Counted from the stretch's first letter, positions 1-10,033 are shown. The stretch: DNA of 64,000 bases from Methanosarcinales archaeon (GCA_026016205.1 CP061209.1:822330-886329), one strand, 5' to 3'. A program made the numbers and translations. The notes: generated by a model from the letters alone, not told the origin.

Positions 1-654
1 CTGGACAAAATGGAGCAGTTGTATGGGAAAAAGATTCATCTATTGACACGAGAAGACGTCGAACAGAGCCCAGAGAAGGTGCTCACTCTGGCAAAAGACG
101 GAAATATCGTTTTTCTGACGGGCGGCGATGTCATGGTTTCCACAACCCATGTTGATCTCAGGCTCAGGGCAGTGGATATGGGCATCAAGACGAGAATAAT
201 TCACGGATTGTCAGTACAATCCGCAGTATGTGGATTGACGGGGCTGCAAAACTATAGATTTGGTAAATCTGCGTCCATTGCATTTCCATATAAAGGGCGG
301 GTGTCAGAGATGCCATACGATACGATTAAGACCAACAAAGGGCATAATCTGCATACGTTATTGTTCCTTGATATCGCAGAAAAATGTATGACAATAAACG
401 AGGCTATTGACATCCTCTTAAGAATCGAAAAGGATAGAAAAGAGGAGGTAGTCAAGGGGATAGGAGTTGGAATCGCGCGTGCTGGCTCAGAAAATCCAGT
501 AGTGAGGGCGGATTATATAGATGGGCTGCGAGAGTATGACTTTGGGGCACCGCTTCATGTCCTAGCAATCCCAGGGCGCCTGCATTTCCTGGAGGCGGAA
601 GCGCTCATCAAGCTTGCTGGCGCGCCCCCGGAGATAGAAAGTGAAATAATTTAA
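1..654 (+). CDS. dph5: Diphthine synthase Dph5 (5' end cut by window edge)
   Basis: S-adenosylmethionine-dependent methyltransferase that builds diphthine on the histidine of translation elongation factor aEF-2. The reading frame is open to the window edge, and the usual N-terminus (about 45 residues) lies outside. Visible family features are the GGDVMVSTTH segment, the RIIHG-S-QSA-CGLTGLQ-Y-FGK stretch and the C-terminal IPGRLHFLEAEAL motif. It is followed 9 bases later by herA, whose start has a GAGGTA ribosome site. dph6, the last enzyme of the same modification, lies 3 kb downstream on the same strand. The identity is clear from family motifs. Confidence 0.95.
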   Translation: MDKMEQLYGKKIHLLTREDVEQSPEKVLTLAKDGNIVFLTGGDVMVSTTHVDLRLRAVDMGIKTRIIHGLSVQSAVCGLTGLQNYRFGKSASIAFPYKGRVSEMPYDTIKTNKGHNLHTLLFLDIAEKCMTINEAIDILLRIEKDRKEEVVKGIGVGIARAGSENPVVRADYIDGLREYDFGAPLHVLAIPGRLHFLEAEALIKLAGAPPEIESEII

Positions 655-663
655 GAGGTAAAA

Positions 664-2148
664 ATGGCCAGAAAATCAATCGGCGTGATATTTGGGGAGA
701 CTACCCCACTGGAGTTCAAATTTGCTGTTGCAGATAGCAGAGCTACCAAAAAGGGGGGCTATGTAAAGGTATGGCATGAGTCAAATGGCTGGGTGCTGGG
801 GCACGTCGTTTCCATGACCAAATCGAGCGATGCCTACTCGTTGAATGCTGCTATTAGCGTTGCAAGCGGAGTGAAAATTGCTGAATCTGGGGGGAAAGTG
901 GTAGCAAAGGTAGCTACTATAGGCTCAAGAGACGAACAGGGGCTGTTGCGCCATCCAAAAACGCCTTTTAACCCTGGAGATAACGTGTATGAGGGCGATA
1001 GAGAATTAATCAGAACAGTGCTCGGTCTCGGTGGGGGGGATGTATACCTGGGCCTATTGGAGGGGCAGGACATGCCGGTCCATCTTGACGTAAACAAGTT
1101 GGTACAAAAACACTGCAGCATTTTAGCCAGGAGCGGGAGCGGAAAGTCATACACTGCAGGCGTTTTGATTGAAGAGCTCCTAGAACAAGAGGTGCCGCTC
1201 TTGGTCATAGACCCGCACGGCGAATACATCTCCTTGAAGCACGAGAATAGTGATACAGCACAGCAAAACCTAATGAAGAAATTTGGCATAGAGCCGAAAG
1301 GATATGCATCACAGGTAATCGTGTATACGCCCGCTAATTTAACGCTCAATCCCGAAGCAGATAAGGTCTTTCGCTTAGATGGCATCAATCTAAGCGCCAG
1401 AAACATAGCCTTGATGCTGCCAACCGATCTCAGCGATACCCAGATGGGCATCCTGTATCATGCCACAAAGATGGTAGAAGAGGAAAAGGGACTCTACACA
1501 ATTGATGATATTATCCTTGCAGTAGGCGAAAGCAGGAGCAGGGCAAAATGGAGCGTAATCAATTCACTTGAGATGCTTAAAGAAACAGGCATATTGTCCA
1601 GTACTCCGACAACGATAGATGAGCTGGTGCAACCGGGAACGGCATCGATCATCGATATGAAGGGGATACCCCCTGACCTGCAAAGCGTCATCGTTGCACG
1701 ACTGTGTGAGAATTTGTTCGCTGCCAGGAAGACAGGAAAGATTCCACCTGCAATGCTCGTAGTAGAAGAAGGGCATAACTTCTGCCCTGAAAGGGGATAT
1801 GGCAAGGCAGCATCAAGCGACATACTAAGAACAATCGCATCAGAAGGGCGGAAATTTGGACTGGGGCTCATGATAATATCCCAGCGACCTGCACGCATCG
1901 ATAAGAATGTCCTGTCCCAGTGCAACACTCAGATTATTATGAAGGTGACGAATCCCAATGACATACAGGCGATTGGCAAGAGCATAGAAGGATTTAGTTC
2001 AGAACTTGAGGTAGATATAAAGAGGCTACCGCCAGGGGTTGCGTTACTGGTCAGCAACGACATAGAACATCCCGTTCTCGTTGACGTACGAATTAGAAAA
2101 AGTTTGCATGGAGGACGGTCAATCAGAATCGTCGGCAGGGGTAGTTGA
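664..2148 (+). CDS. herA: HerA-type hexameric DNA translocase/ATPase
   Basis: Bipolar DNA helicase/translocase of the HerA-FtsK superfamily. In archaea it works with NurA nuclease and Mre11-Rad50 in end resection. An N-terminal HAS-barrel-like region (about residues 1-110) precedes the DUF87 ATPase core. Walker A (SGSGKS) is near residue 158, a Walker B-like LLVIDPHGEY near 180, and the motor segment with EGRKFGLGLMIISQRP near 395-410. The length (494 aa) is normal. No nurA, mre11 or rad50 is adjacent, which is less usual: here herA sits among diphthamide and hypothetical genes. Its TGA overlaps the start of the next gene. Confidence 0.93.
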   Translation: MARKSIGVIFGETTPLEFKFAVADSRATKKGGYVKVWHESNGWVLGHVVSMTKSSDAYSLNAAISVASGVKIAESGGKVVAKVATIGSRDEQGLLRHPKTPFNPGDNVYEGDRELIRTVLGLGGGDVYLGLLEGQDMPVHLDVNKLVQKHCSILARSGSGKSYTAGVLIEELLEQEVPLLVIDPHGEYISLKHENSDTAQQNLMKKFGIEPKGYASQVIVYTPANLTLNPEADKVFRLDGINLSARNIALMLPTDLSDTQMGILYHATKMVEEEKGLYTIDDIILAVGESRSRAKWSVINSLEMLKETGILSSTPTTIDELVQPGTASIIDMKGIPPDLQSVIVARLCENLFAARKTGKIPPAMLVVEEGHNFCPERGYGKAASSDILRTIASEGRKFGLGLMIISQRPARIDKNVLSQCNTQIIMKVTNPNDIQAIGKSIEGFSSELEVDIKRLPPGVALLVSNDIEHPVLVDVRIRKSLHGGRSIRIVGRGS

Positions 2149-2429
2149 GGGTGCCTATACACGTGCTTGAGGAGAAGACGAGTCGCTATAGAGAGTTTCT
2201 TGAAAGGGCGATTAAAGATGTGAAGATTGTAGCACCACATCCGCTACAGGACGTTGCCAATGATTACTTGACAATGGCCAAGTCCTATTGTCAAGATGGT
2301 GTTCACTTTCAAGAAAAAGGAGATATGGTCAATGCACTGGCTTGCTTTAGTTATGGGCATGCATGGCTGGATGCTGGAGCGAGGCTTGGTGTATTCGATG
2401 TTAAAGATAAAACGCTATTTGCAATTTGA
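2145..2429 (+). CDS. DUF357 family small helical protein
   Basis: A 94-residue soluble helical protein resembling the archaeal DUF357 family, recognised by the NDYL-MA-SY--DG--F-E-GD-VNALACFSYGHAWLDAG pattern. Its function is unknown. It starts at TTG 2145, overlapping the herA stop by 4 nt. GTG at 2151 is a possible alternative that removes two residues. The tight coupling suggests co-translation with herA, but that gives no firm functional link. Confidence 0.8.
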   Translation: MRVPIHVLEEKTSRYREFLERAIKDVKIVAPHPLQDVANDYLTMAKSYCQDGVHFQEKGDMVNALACFSYGHAWLDAGARLGVFDVKDKTLFAI

Positions 2430-2438
2430 GGGATAGAA

Positions 2439-2786
2439 ATGGATTACAAAGTGATATTAGAGGCGGCATGGCCCGTCAAAGATGTAAAAACTGTGGATGA
2501 TGCGATGAGCGTTGCCGTTGCAGAGGCAGGGAAAAAATTGAACCCAAAACTGAGCTATGTCGATATTGAGGTTGGAACAACAACGTGCCCTGCATGTGAG
2601 GAGACGTTAAAAAGTGTGTTTATGGCTGCTAACACGGCGCTGGTGGGATTGAAGCTGGAGATGAAGGTGTTCAATGCCGAGAATGAGGAGCATGCATCCA
2701 GAATTACAAAATCCGTAATTGGAAAGGTGCTGAAAAACGTGCCGCTGAAAGTAGTAGAGATTATAGGGATTAAAAAGCGTGAGTGA
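2439..2786 (+). CDS. UPF0212 (DUF555) family protein
   Basis: A 115-residue archaeal protein of the UPF0212 family, function unknown. The diagnostic feature is the TTCPACEE segment (Cys near residues 51 and 54), which could bind a metal, followed by a predicted alpha/beta domain. The start ATG is preceded by GAGGG. It is part of the plus-strand operon, and its TGA overlaps the GTG start of the next gene. Confidence 0.82.
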   Translation: MDYKVILEAAWPVKDVKTVDDAMSVAVAEAGKKLNPKLSYVDIEVGTTTCPACEETLKSVFMAANTALVGLKLEMKVFNAENEEHASRITKSVIGKVLKNVPLKVVEIIGIKKRE

Positions 2787-3670
2787 ATATGAAAACCATC
2801 TCAGTTGTCGGACATGTCGCCTTTGACAACATCTTCCGCGTTCCCAGGCTGCCGGAAGCCAACACATCAATTCACATCAAGGAGTGCGAACGATTTTATG
2901 GAGGGGGGGCAGCAAATACTGCTGCTGCCATCGCGCGCCTGGGAGGAAACTGCGAACTTATATCCCCCGTGGGGGCAGATTTCGCCAATTCCGAGTATGA
3001 ATCGCATCTCCGGAAATTAGGCGTGAAACTGAACAAACTCATACGCTTGAATGGTGAAGAGACTGCTAAAGCATACATCTTCACCGATGAGAAGCATAAT
3101 CAAGTCACATATTTCTTTTGGGGCGCGTCCAGACATTTTCCAGAATTAAAAACACCTACGGTGGAAATGGCGCATCTCGTCACTGCCAGCCCGAAATTCA
3201 ACGTCAGGATGGCACAATCAGCAGACTTCATCTCCTTCGACCCTGGACAGGACCTGGCAATGTACTCGAAAAAAGATTTGCTATCAATACTCAGCAAAAC
3301 AAACATACTATTCGCGAATAGGCACGAAATCCAGCGCATATGCAAGATAATCGGTAAATCGTTTCCCGATCTCAAGGAAGATGTGGAGACGGTGGTAATT
3401 ACCTACGATGCAGAGGGGAGCAAGATTTACGCCGACGACGTAATCGAGATACCATCCCTAAAGGTACACTCTATTGACCCAACTGGTGCTGGTGACGGAT
3501 ACAGGGCGGGATTTTTAGTGGGACTGACAAAGAATTACGACCTGGAAACGTGCGGGAAGATTGGCACCACAGTAGCGTCTTTCATCGTTGAGCAAAAGGG
3601 CTGCCAGACAAAACTGCCAGATTGGAAACAGATGAAAGAACGGTATGAGAAGGTATTCGGAGAATTATGA
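2783..3670 (+). CDS. PfkB-family carbohydrate/nucleoside kinase
   Basis: Ribokinase-like (PfkB) kinase that phosphorylates a sugar or nucleoside hydroxyl with ATP. The substrate cannot be read from the sequence. The N-terminal glycine-rich [17 protein letters not shown] motif and the C-terminal [13 protein letters not shown] anion-hole/catalytic motif (general base Asp in GAGD, near residue 232) are both intact. The length (295 aa) is normal. GTG 2783 overlaps the upstream stop as GTGA; ATG 2789, two codons later, is an equally possible start. It is 4-nt coupled to dph6 downstream. Confidence 0.88.
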   Translation: MNMKTISVVGHVAFDNIFRVPRLPEANTSIHIKECERFYGGGAANTAAAIARLGGNCELISPVGADFANSEYESHLRKLGVKLNKLIRLNGEETAKAYIFTDEKHNQVTYFFWGASRHFPELKTPTVEMAHLVTASPKFNVRMAQSADFISFDPGQDLAMYSKKDLLSILSKTNILFANRHEIQRICKIIGKSFPDLKEDVETVVITYDAEGSKIYADDVIEIPSLKVHSIDPTGAGDGYRAGFLVGLTKNYDLETCGKIGTTVASFIVEQKGCQTKLPDWKQMKERYEKVFGEL

Positions 3671-4335
3671 AACTGGCGGCGCTCATTTCGGGCGGAAAGG
3701 ATTCTTCATTTGCCATGTACAAGGCGCTTCAGGCAGGCCATGAGATAACCAATTTGATTGTGATTAAGTCCCAAAATCCAGATTCATACATGTACCACAC
3801 GCCAAACATCCATTTAACCGAATTATTCGCAGAGGCAACAGGGATCCCCCTCATCTCCAAGCTCTCATCTGGCGAAAAAGAGCGAGAAGTGGACGATTTA
3901 AAGATGGCGCTACAACAGATAGAAGTAGATGGCGTCGTGATGGGGGCAATAGAGTCAGAGTACCAGGCATCACGTATAAGGCATGTCTGTGAGTCCCTTG
4001 GATTAGAGATGTATGCTCCGCTCTGGCATCAAGACCCGGAGGCGCTTCTTAGAGAGATGGTAGAGATTTTAGATGTAAGAATCGTCCACGTATCAGCCCT
4101 TGGTCTTGATGAAGATTGGCTGGGGCGCAAGATAGACAGGCGAACGATAGAAGAGTTAAAGGCACTAAAAGAACGATATGGGATACATATTGCAGGCGAG
4201 GGAGGGGAGTACGAGTCCCTGGTGGTGGATGCGCCATTCTTCACAAAGAGGATTGAACTGGTCAAAACCAAAAAGGTCTGGCGCGACAACTACGGCACGC
4301 TGAATGTTCTGGAGGCGGCGCTGGCGGAGAAGTGA
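3667..4335 (+). CDS. dph6: Diphthine--ammonia ligase Dph6
   Basis: ATP-dependent amidase that converts diphthine to diphthamide on aEF-2, the final step of that modification. It has the PP-loop ATPase motif LISGGKDSS (residues 7-15), followed by the MGAI-SEYQ--R and GEGGEYESLVVDAPFF signatures of the Dph6/MJ0570 family. The length (222 aa) is typical of the archaeal single-domain form. ATG overlaps the upstream stop (ATGA) and its own stop overlaps the next GTG. With dph5 at the start of the window, two of the diphthamide genes flank one operon. Confidence 0.92.
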   Translation: MKLAALISGGKDSSFAMYKALQAGHEITNLIVIKSQNPDSYMYHTPNIHLTELFAEATGIPLISKLSSGEKEREVDDLKMALQQIEVDGVVMGAIESEYQASRIRHVCESLGLEMYAPLWHQDPEALLREMVEILDVRIVHVSALGLDEDWLGRKIDRRTIEELKALKERYGIHIAGEGGEYESLVVDAPFFTKRIELVKTKKVWRDNYGTLNVLEAALAEK

Positions 4336-6092
4336 ATATGGGAGAAATAGAAGAGCGCACTGTAGAGCTGACCAAATATATCTTTACGGCGCCGAAGTGG
4401 CCATATTCTCTTCCATTTTTGCTAATATTCTCGATTGTAATAGGGATCGGCGCGCTCAAGTTCGGTCATGGCTGGCTGTGGGGTGCCAAAGCCGGGTTGA
4501 TACTGATTGGTGTGCCGTCGGTCATTTCAGCACTGCTAACGGCCCCAGTTGCCTCAAAATTCGGCGGCACCACAACGCTCAACAGGTCCTCCCTGCTTGC
4601 ATTAGCGTGCACGGTTATCATAGGGGTATTTTGCGGTGCCAGTGCATTTTTTTCAATATTGCTTGACGCTTCGCTGACGTTTGACGCGTATATAATGGCA
4701 CTGAGCATCGTCTTCGCGATGAGAATGTTGGTGTTGCTTGGCACATCAAACAAGAGCATTTGGAGAACGGCGCCTCCAGCATCACTCCAGACGCTGTTTA
4801 GCGGAATCTTTCTTCTGTTCTACGCTCACAACGTAGTCTATTATGTAAACCTGGTGATAGGGTGCGCCATATTCACTCTCGCATGCTACTTGTTCATAAG
4901 GTACGTCGATGCACCTATGAAAAAGTCATTTGGCGTGAGCGGACTCGATTTCATCAAGAGTTTCGTCGCCCAGACCGCTGACGGGCGCTCTGAGATGGAG
5001 GACTTCTTCAGGAAGATGGGGGAGCCAGTGGATGTCCCGGTTACCGTCCTGAATTTTGCAACGAATAGCGAAAGCAAAGCGATGTTCGTAACGACCATGC
5101 TCCATCCAGGACCGATGGGAGAGATTTGTGCAGGGAACCTGCCCGCAAGGATTGCGAACAGTTTAGACGGGACGGTCTTTGTTCCGCACGGCACAGCGTA
5201 TCATGACTTTAATCTAGTTTCAGCGACTGAAATTCAAAAGGTCATTTCGACCGCAAAGAAGGCGCTGGCAGGGGTTAGGTATGCAGGCAAAGGAACCAGA
5301 CCCATCAGGGTTAAAAAGGGAGATGTCACGGTCTTGGGCCAGCGGTTTGGCGATTCTGTGACACTTGTAGCAACGCAGTCCCCTCTGTCCACAGAAGACA
5401 TAGAATTCGCGGTGGGGCTGGCAGCCATATCAGAGGTACGAGTCAAGGGAGCCAAGTACGCTGCACTGATAGATGCACATAACTGTGCTACCGGGAAGAG
5501 CAAGATAATAACGCCAGGAAGCAGGACCTCATACGACATGATAAGAGCTGCATCAGATGCAACAGAGCAGTTACTGGCCATGCCAGAGGGTGAAGTTAAA
5601 ATTGGAATATCCAAAAGGGATGCAATGTATTCCTTAGAAGAGGGCATGGGCAGTCTTGGTGTCAGGGTTGCTGTAATCGAAGTGTTAGGGCAGAGGACAG
5701 CCTATGTGCTAATTGATGGGAACAATATGGTGGCAGGCCTGAGAGAGAAGATTATAAGCGCACTTCCCGTCGACATGGCAGAGGTTATGACCACTGATAC
5801 GCATGTAGTGAATACGGCATCCGGAAAGAACTATGTCGGACTGAAAATAGACCATGGTGAATTAATCAATACGATTAAAGAAATGACCGAAGAGGCGATT
5901 GAAGATTTGGAGCCTGTGCAGGTTGGAATGAACAGCGAATTTGCCGAGGATGTCGTCATCTTTGGTTCACACAGAACAGCGCAGCTCGCGAGCACGGTCA
6001 ATGCGATTATGGCGATGTGTGGCGCTCTCGCAATTTCGATAGTGACCATAGCTCTTGTGCTTGCCATCTTAGCGTTTGCGATGACGTCGTGA
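4332..6092 (+). CDS. DUF2070 family multi-spanning membrane protein
   Basis: A 586-residue archaeal membrane protein of the DUF2070 family, function not established. About six to seven hydrophobic segments lie in residues 20-195, a soluble domain in about 205-545, and a final membrane helix at 560-585. The soluble part carries conserved-looking polar motifs that resemble metal ligands: LHPGPMG (near 257), PHGTAYHDFN (near 285) and DAHN (near 380). The start is GTG 4332 overlapping the dph6 stop, or ATG 4338. It is the last gene of the operon; tRNA-Arg follows convergently. Confidence 0.8.
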   Translation: MNMGEIEERTVELTKYIFTAPKWPYSLPFLLIFSIVIGIGALKFGHGWLWGAKAGLILIGVPSVISALLTAPVASKFGGTTTLNRSSLLALACTVIIGVFCGASAFFSILLDASLTFDAYIMALSIVFAMRMLVLLGTSNKSIWRTAPPASLQTLFSGIFLLFYAHNVVYYVNLVIGCAIFTLACYLFIRYVDAPMKKSFGVSGLDFIKSFVAQTADGRSEMEDFFRKMGEPVDVPVTVLNFATNSESKAMFVTTMLHPGPMGEICAGNLPARIANSLDGTVFVPHGTAYHDFNLVSATEIQKVISTAKKALAGVRYAGKGTRPIRVKKGDVTVLGQRFGDSVTLVATQSPLSTEDIEFAVGLAAISEVRVKGAKYAALIDAHNCATGKSKIITPGSRTSYDMIRAASDATEQLLAMPEGEVKIGISKRDAMYSLEEGMGSLGVRVAVIEVLGQRTAYVLIDGNNMVAGLREKIISALPVDMAEVMTTDTHVVNTASGKNYVGLKIDHGELINTIKEMTEEAIEDLEPVQVGMNSEFAEDVVIFGSHRTAQLASTVNAIMAMCGALAISIVTIALVLAILAFAMTS

Positions 6093-6137
6093 GGGCATCT
6101 AGTCACGCGCATAGATGTCGATGTTCAAAATTAGAGC

Positions 6138-6211
6138 GGACCCGGGGGGATTTGAACCCCCGACATTCGGCTTAGAAGGCCGACGCTCTATCCGGGCTAA
6201 GCCACGGGCCC
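6138..6211 (-). tRNA. tRNA-Arg (anticodon TCT)
   Basis: A complete cloverleaf on the minus strand. The acceptor stem GGGCCCG pairs with CGGGTCC with one G-T pair. The anticodon stem is TCGGC/GCCGA with loop CTTCTAA, giving anticodon TCT (reads AGA). The T stem is GGGGG/CCCCC around TTCAAAT. There is no intron and no encoded CCA. It lies between convergent protein genes. Confidence 0.95.
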
Positions 6212-6255
6212 ATAAGAAATAGTTTCTCTCAAATAATAAATCTTTTTAACTCCAC

Positions 6256-7050
6256 CTACCCATACAAGGGCATCCCCCGTTCCCCAACTTCTCGTTTCTC
6301 TGCCTTTCCGACCTGTTCTGCCAATTTTCTAAATCCCAACTCGATGTGTTCTACTTGCTTGAATAATTTTTCGGTGTCGACGTTCATGCCATACAACGAG
6401 TTTAACACCTTGATAACTTCAATAGCAGCCCTAGGATCTGGGGCTACACCGTAGGCCTCACTTAATAAGCCGATTGCCGGAAAATTGCGCAAACTGCACT
6501 CTGTCATAATGCTTCCGGCTATCCCGGCTACAGTACCCATGCCAAAGATAGGTGCCTTGTTCTTGAGTTTTTTTAGGGCAGAGGGCGTCGTTGCAACACC
6601 AAATACCCTGTGCCTTTGCTTGGTCCGTTCTCGGACAATTTTTGCTATGTCCTCATCCGATGCAACACCATACCTAGAAGTATCAGACATGGTAGCGACG
6701 CCCGTAATCGACACAATCTCTCGCGCATTAATCTGATGCGCCCAATTAACAAGCGCCTTACTAACATCATACGAAATCACCGGAGAAATTGGCACATCAG
6801 AGACTATGACGATTAATTCGTCACCTTCATAAATTCTGGTGGGCACATTTACAAGTCCGGCAAATAAGACAGCTATTGGTGGAAAAAGTTTAGAGTCGAC
6901 CGACCCTATGTGCCTCAACTTTAACTGGTCTATGAGATACTGGCTTACAATATTGCCAACCAGCCCAGTACTAGGAAACCCAACTAGCAGGACAGGGTTT
7001 TTCGATTTGATATTTTTTACGATGAAATTTACCTTCTCGGATTCGTCCAT
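6256..7050 (-). CDS. PAC2-family proteasome assembly chaperone-like protein
   Basis: An archaeal PAC2 fold protein related to PbaA/PbaB, proteasome assembly chaperone homologues. Visible features are the N-terminal NPVLLVGFPSTGLVGNIVSQYLI motif with glycine-rich turns, ITGVA in mid-protein, and FGMGTVAGIAGSI followed by a helical C-terminus. The chosen start is ATG 7050, because GGTGGT lies just upstream; GTG 7065 would add five residues (Met plus Gly-rich). It is an independent unit. No proteasome gene is visible nearby, so the partner is not shown by context. Confidence 0.85.
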   Translation of the reverse strand: MDESEKVNFIVKNIKSKNPVLLVGFPSTGLVGNIVSQYLIDQLKLRHIGSVDSKLFPPIAVLFAGLVNVPTRIYEGDELIVIVSDVPISPVISYDVSKALVNWAHQINAREIVSITGVATMSDTSRYGVASDEDIAKIVRERTKQRHRVFGVATTPSALKKLKNKAPIFGMGTVAGIAGSIMTECSLRNFPAIGLLSEAYGVAPDPRAAIEVIKVLNSLYGMNVDTEKLFKQVEHIELGFRKLAEQVGKAEKREVGERGMPLYG

Positions 7051-7168
7051 CGTACCACCACCCACTTAAACGAAGTATAAGGACATAAGTTCATCGATTT
7101 AATGAAGATTTATTGATTGTAGGCGCATTAAAGAGGGTTAACATATGGCGAAAAAGGCGCGGAAATGA

Positions 7169-9994
7169 TTACTCTATGTAAATCGCCGGCCTGCCCGGAA
7201 TTGCAAATCTCCTCTTGTTCTGAGGGTCATAGTCGGCGTTAACTTCTACTTTGACTCCGACTTCGTGCGCGATAAAGTCCCTGGCCTCCGCAAGTATGTC
7301 GCCCTCGTTTATTCTCATAGACTCCATCCGCTCTGAAGATATCTTCTGAACGAGCGCTGAAACTTCCTTGCCCCGTTTCCTCAACTCTGGGTCTTTCATG
7401 ACCTCCTGTATTGCATCCCTGGCCTCCCTGCCAGCTGCGATATCAAGGACCTTCCATTTCCAGTCCTCTGCGGTATAAATGTATGCGGCCCTCGCATCCT
7501 TTATCCTGGCTACTTCAATAATCTCTTTAATGTCAGAAATCACACATTTGATGTATTCTTCAGCCCTTTCAATGCCTTCATCGACCGCAGATTCGTCGTA
7601 TTGAGGCCACTCTGCTTCCGATATAAAGCCCTCTTTGCCCAGTTTTTCCCATATTTCCTCGCATATGTGCGGCACGAACGATGTTAAAAGCTTGGTCTGC
7701 ACCTCGATGAGCCAATTTATCAATTCTTTGTTGAAACCAGAAGTCCTCTTAGCATACCATTTCAGGTGGGCCTGCAGGTCGAAATATCCCTTATGGATGG
7801 CAGTCCTGAACTCCGTAGCCTCCATCGCTTCCGTAGTTGCCTTGATCGTTCTGTTCACAACCGATTTGAACCATCTATCGATATATTTGGTGTCACTTCT
7901 GCCTTTCCCATAGTTTTCAGTGGCAAATTCGTACCACTGCGCCAGTTTGGAGCCTATGGATCTGGCAAACTCAGTATCCCAGTTGGGATCATCAAGACCT
8001 TCTCCCCCGTACATCAGCGTCAGTCTTGTAGCGTCTGCACCATATCTCTCATGAATCTGCCGCAAGGTGTAGAAATTGCCCTTGGACTTGCTCATTTTGA
8101 CACCGTCAACTTGAATGAAGCCATTGACGCCAATTCCACGCGGCCAGTATTTCTCTGGGAATATGGCAACATGGTTGAAGAGGCAGAAAGTAAGGTGATT
8201 TTGCACAAGGTCCTTGCCCGAATTTCTGAAGTCGAATGGATACCAATACGTAAATTCAGACCTCATTTTCTCCATTAAGGTTGGCAAGATGCCACTTTCT
8301 TTAGCAACGGTTTCTGCGTCCCCCTCGCCAAGAAGTATGTAGTCAAAGACTGCATCACCCAGATTTTCAGCCTTGATACCGTGCTTTTTGTCTTCCAGAC
8401 AATGTGCGATGGTATAATACGCCATGTAAATTGTGGAATCAGAGAGGGATTCTATTACCCATTTTTCATCCCATGGAAGGGGGGTCCCAAGGCCAAACTC
8501 CCTGGTGCATGCCCACTCTCTCAACCAGTCAATGACATATTCGAACTGGCTTCTAACCTTGTCCGGATACAGCGTTACATTGCGCAGAGCTTCGTGCACT
8601 TTTGCCTTCCAATCCGGGTTAGAGTAGTTCAAAAACCATTGATCAGACACGACCTTAACAATACATCTGGCCAAGCAGCGACAGACGACGTCGGCGGATA
8701 AATCATAGAATGTTGTAGCCTTGTTCTCTTTGACTAAATCCCTGGCAAGAGTCTCCTTGACCCTTGAGACAGTTAGACCTGCGTATTTCCCTGTATTTTC
8801 TTTCAGTACGCCGGTATGGAATTCCTTTTTGTAAGTCTCTTTTGTCGCCTCCTCCAACTTTGGATCTGTCTGACTCAATATTCCCATTTTTTCAACAACT
8901 TCAATGGCAGGATGTTTGCCAAAGCCATGCACCTTAATCAGGGAGATTGGTATTATGTCTTTAACCAAGTCAGGAGATATCCCATACTTCTTCGGGTCCT
9001 TCTGAACAGCTCTCAAAGCAACGTAGTCATAGGGCGCATGCGAAGGGACTGACATTACCACCCCAGTTCCGGTCTCTGGTTCGACGAACGGCGCAGGGAG
9101 AATCGGCACTTTTGTTCCGCTAACCTTGTTCGTGCAATACTTGCCCACGAGTTCGTTTTTCTTCAAGTGGCGCAACACCTGCACACTGTGTTTCTGCGCC
9201 TCCAGTTTCTCGACGGTTTCCTTGGACACAATCCAGCGCTCATCGTCGACTTTTATCTCCACATAATCTGCGTCAGGCCTAATCCACAGGTTTGTAACGC
9301 CGAAGGAGGTTTCAGGCCTGTAGGTTGCGGTTGGCAATACCACGCCATCTAACTCGAACTTGATTAAAAACACTTCCTCTGGCGTTACGCCTTCTCCTTC
9401 TAATCTTGCATGATCTCCCACTGGCGAGTTGCACCTGGGGCACCAGACTACAGGGTGCTCGCCCTTTGTGATGTATCCGCCATCTTTTAACTTGCGGAAC
9501 TGCCATTTAATGAACGCATTGTAGTACGGATTTAGAGATGTAGTGATGAACTTTCTGCGCCAGTCCACGCCGACGCCCATGTCTTTTAGGTCCAACATCG
9601 TCTCCCTTGGAAAAAACGAAACCCAGTGTAGTGGGTCTGCGAATTTTGGAACCTCTTCCTGCAGGATGCCCATATCCAGTAGTATCTTTATCTGGCCGGG
9701 CTCATGCTCCGCGATTCGCTGCGCTGCGGCAATAATCGGCGTGCCAGTACAGTGAAATCCAAAAGGGAATAGCACATTATAACCCATCATCCGCTTGTAT
9801 CGTGCAAATACCTCCACCCTCATCAGGGAAAACCCATGCCCCAAGTGGAGAAAACCATTCATGTAGGGATAGGGGAAATTTACGAAAAATTTCTCTTTTG
9901 CCTCATCCACACCTGACTCGAAAATCCGTGCCTCTTCCCATTTATTCTGCCACTTCCTCTCGATCAGTCGCCTGTCAATTCGGTCTGAATTCAA
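7169..9994 (-). CDS. leuS: Leucyl-tRNA synthetase (archaeal type)
   Basis: Class I aminoacyl-tRNA synthetase charging tRNA-Leu. The 941 residues carry the HIGH-type motif HLGH (50-53) and the KMSKS loop near residue 633, with the inserted CP1 editing domain between them and the archaeal/eukaryotic-type C-terminal anticodon and recognition domains after KMSKS. The start is TTG 9994: GGAGGT lies with its last base six bases upstream, and no ATG fits the family N-terminus. It is full length with no disruption. Confidence 0.97.
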   Translation of the reverse strand: MNSDRIDRRLIERKWQNKWEEARIFESGVDEAKEKFFVNFPYPYMNGFLHLGHGFSLMRVEVFARYKRMMGYNVLFPFGFHCTGTPIIAAAQRIAEHEPGQIKILLDMGILQEEVPKFADPLHWVSFFPRETMLDLKDMGVGVDWRRKFITTSLNPYYNAFIKWQFRKLKDGGYITKGEHPVVWCPRCNSPVGDHARLEGEGVTPEEVFLIKFELDGVVLPTATYRPETSFGVTNLWIRPDADYVEIKVDDERWIVSKETVEKLEAQKHSVQVLRHLKKNELVGKYCTNKVSGTKVPILPAPFVEPETGTGVVMSVPSHAPYDYVALRAVQKDPKKYGISPDLVKDIIPISLIKVHGFGKHPAIEVVEKMGILSQTDPKLEEATKETYKKEFHTGVLKENTGKYAGLTVSRVKETLARDLVKENKATTFYDLSADVVCRCLARCIVKVVSDQWFLNYSNPDWKAKVHEALRNVTLYPDKVRSQFEYVIDWLREWACTREFGLGTPLPWDEKWVIESLSDSTIYMAYYTIAHCLEDKKHGIKAENLGDAVFDYILLGEGDAETVAKESGILPTLMEKMRSEFTYWYPFDFRNSGKDLVQNHLTFCLFNHVAIFPEKYWPRGIGVNGFIQVDGVKMSKSKGNFYTLRQIHERYGADATRLTLMYGGEGLDDPNWDTEFARSIGSKLAQWYEFATENYGKGRSDTKYIDRWFKSVVNRTIKATTEAMEATEFRTAIHKGYFDLQAHLKWYAKRTSGFNKELINWLIEVQTKLLTSFVPHICEEIWEKLGKEGFISEAEWPQYDESAVDEGIERAEEYIKCVISDIKEIIEVARIKDARAAYIYTAEDWKWKVLDIAAGREARDAIQEVMKDPELRKRGKEVSALVQKISSERMESMRINEGDILAEARDFIAHEVGVKVEVNADYDPQNKRRFAIPGRPAIYIE

Positions 9995-10033
9995 GGAGTT
10001 ACCTCCATTTTTAGAGCCAATAAAATAGAAGAG

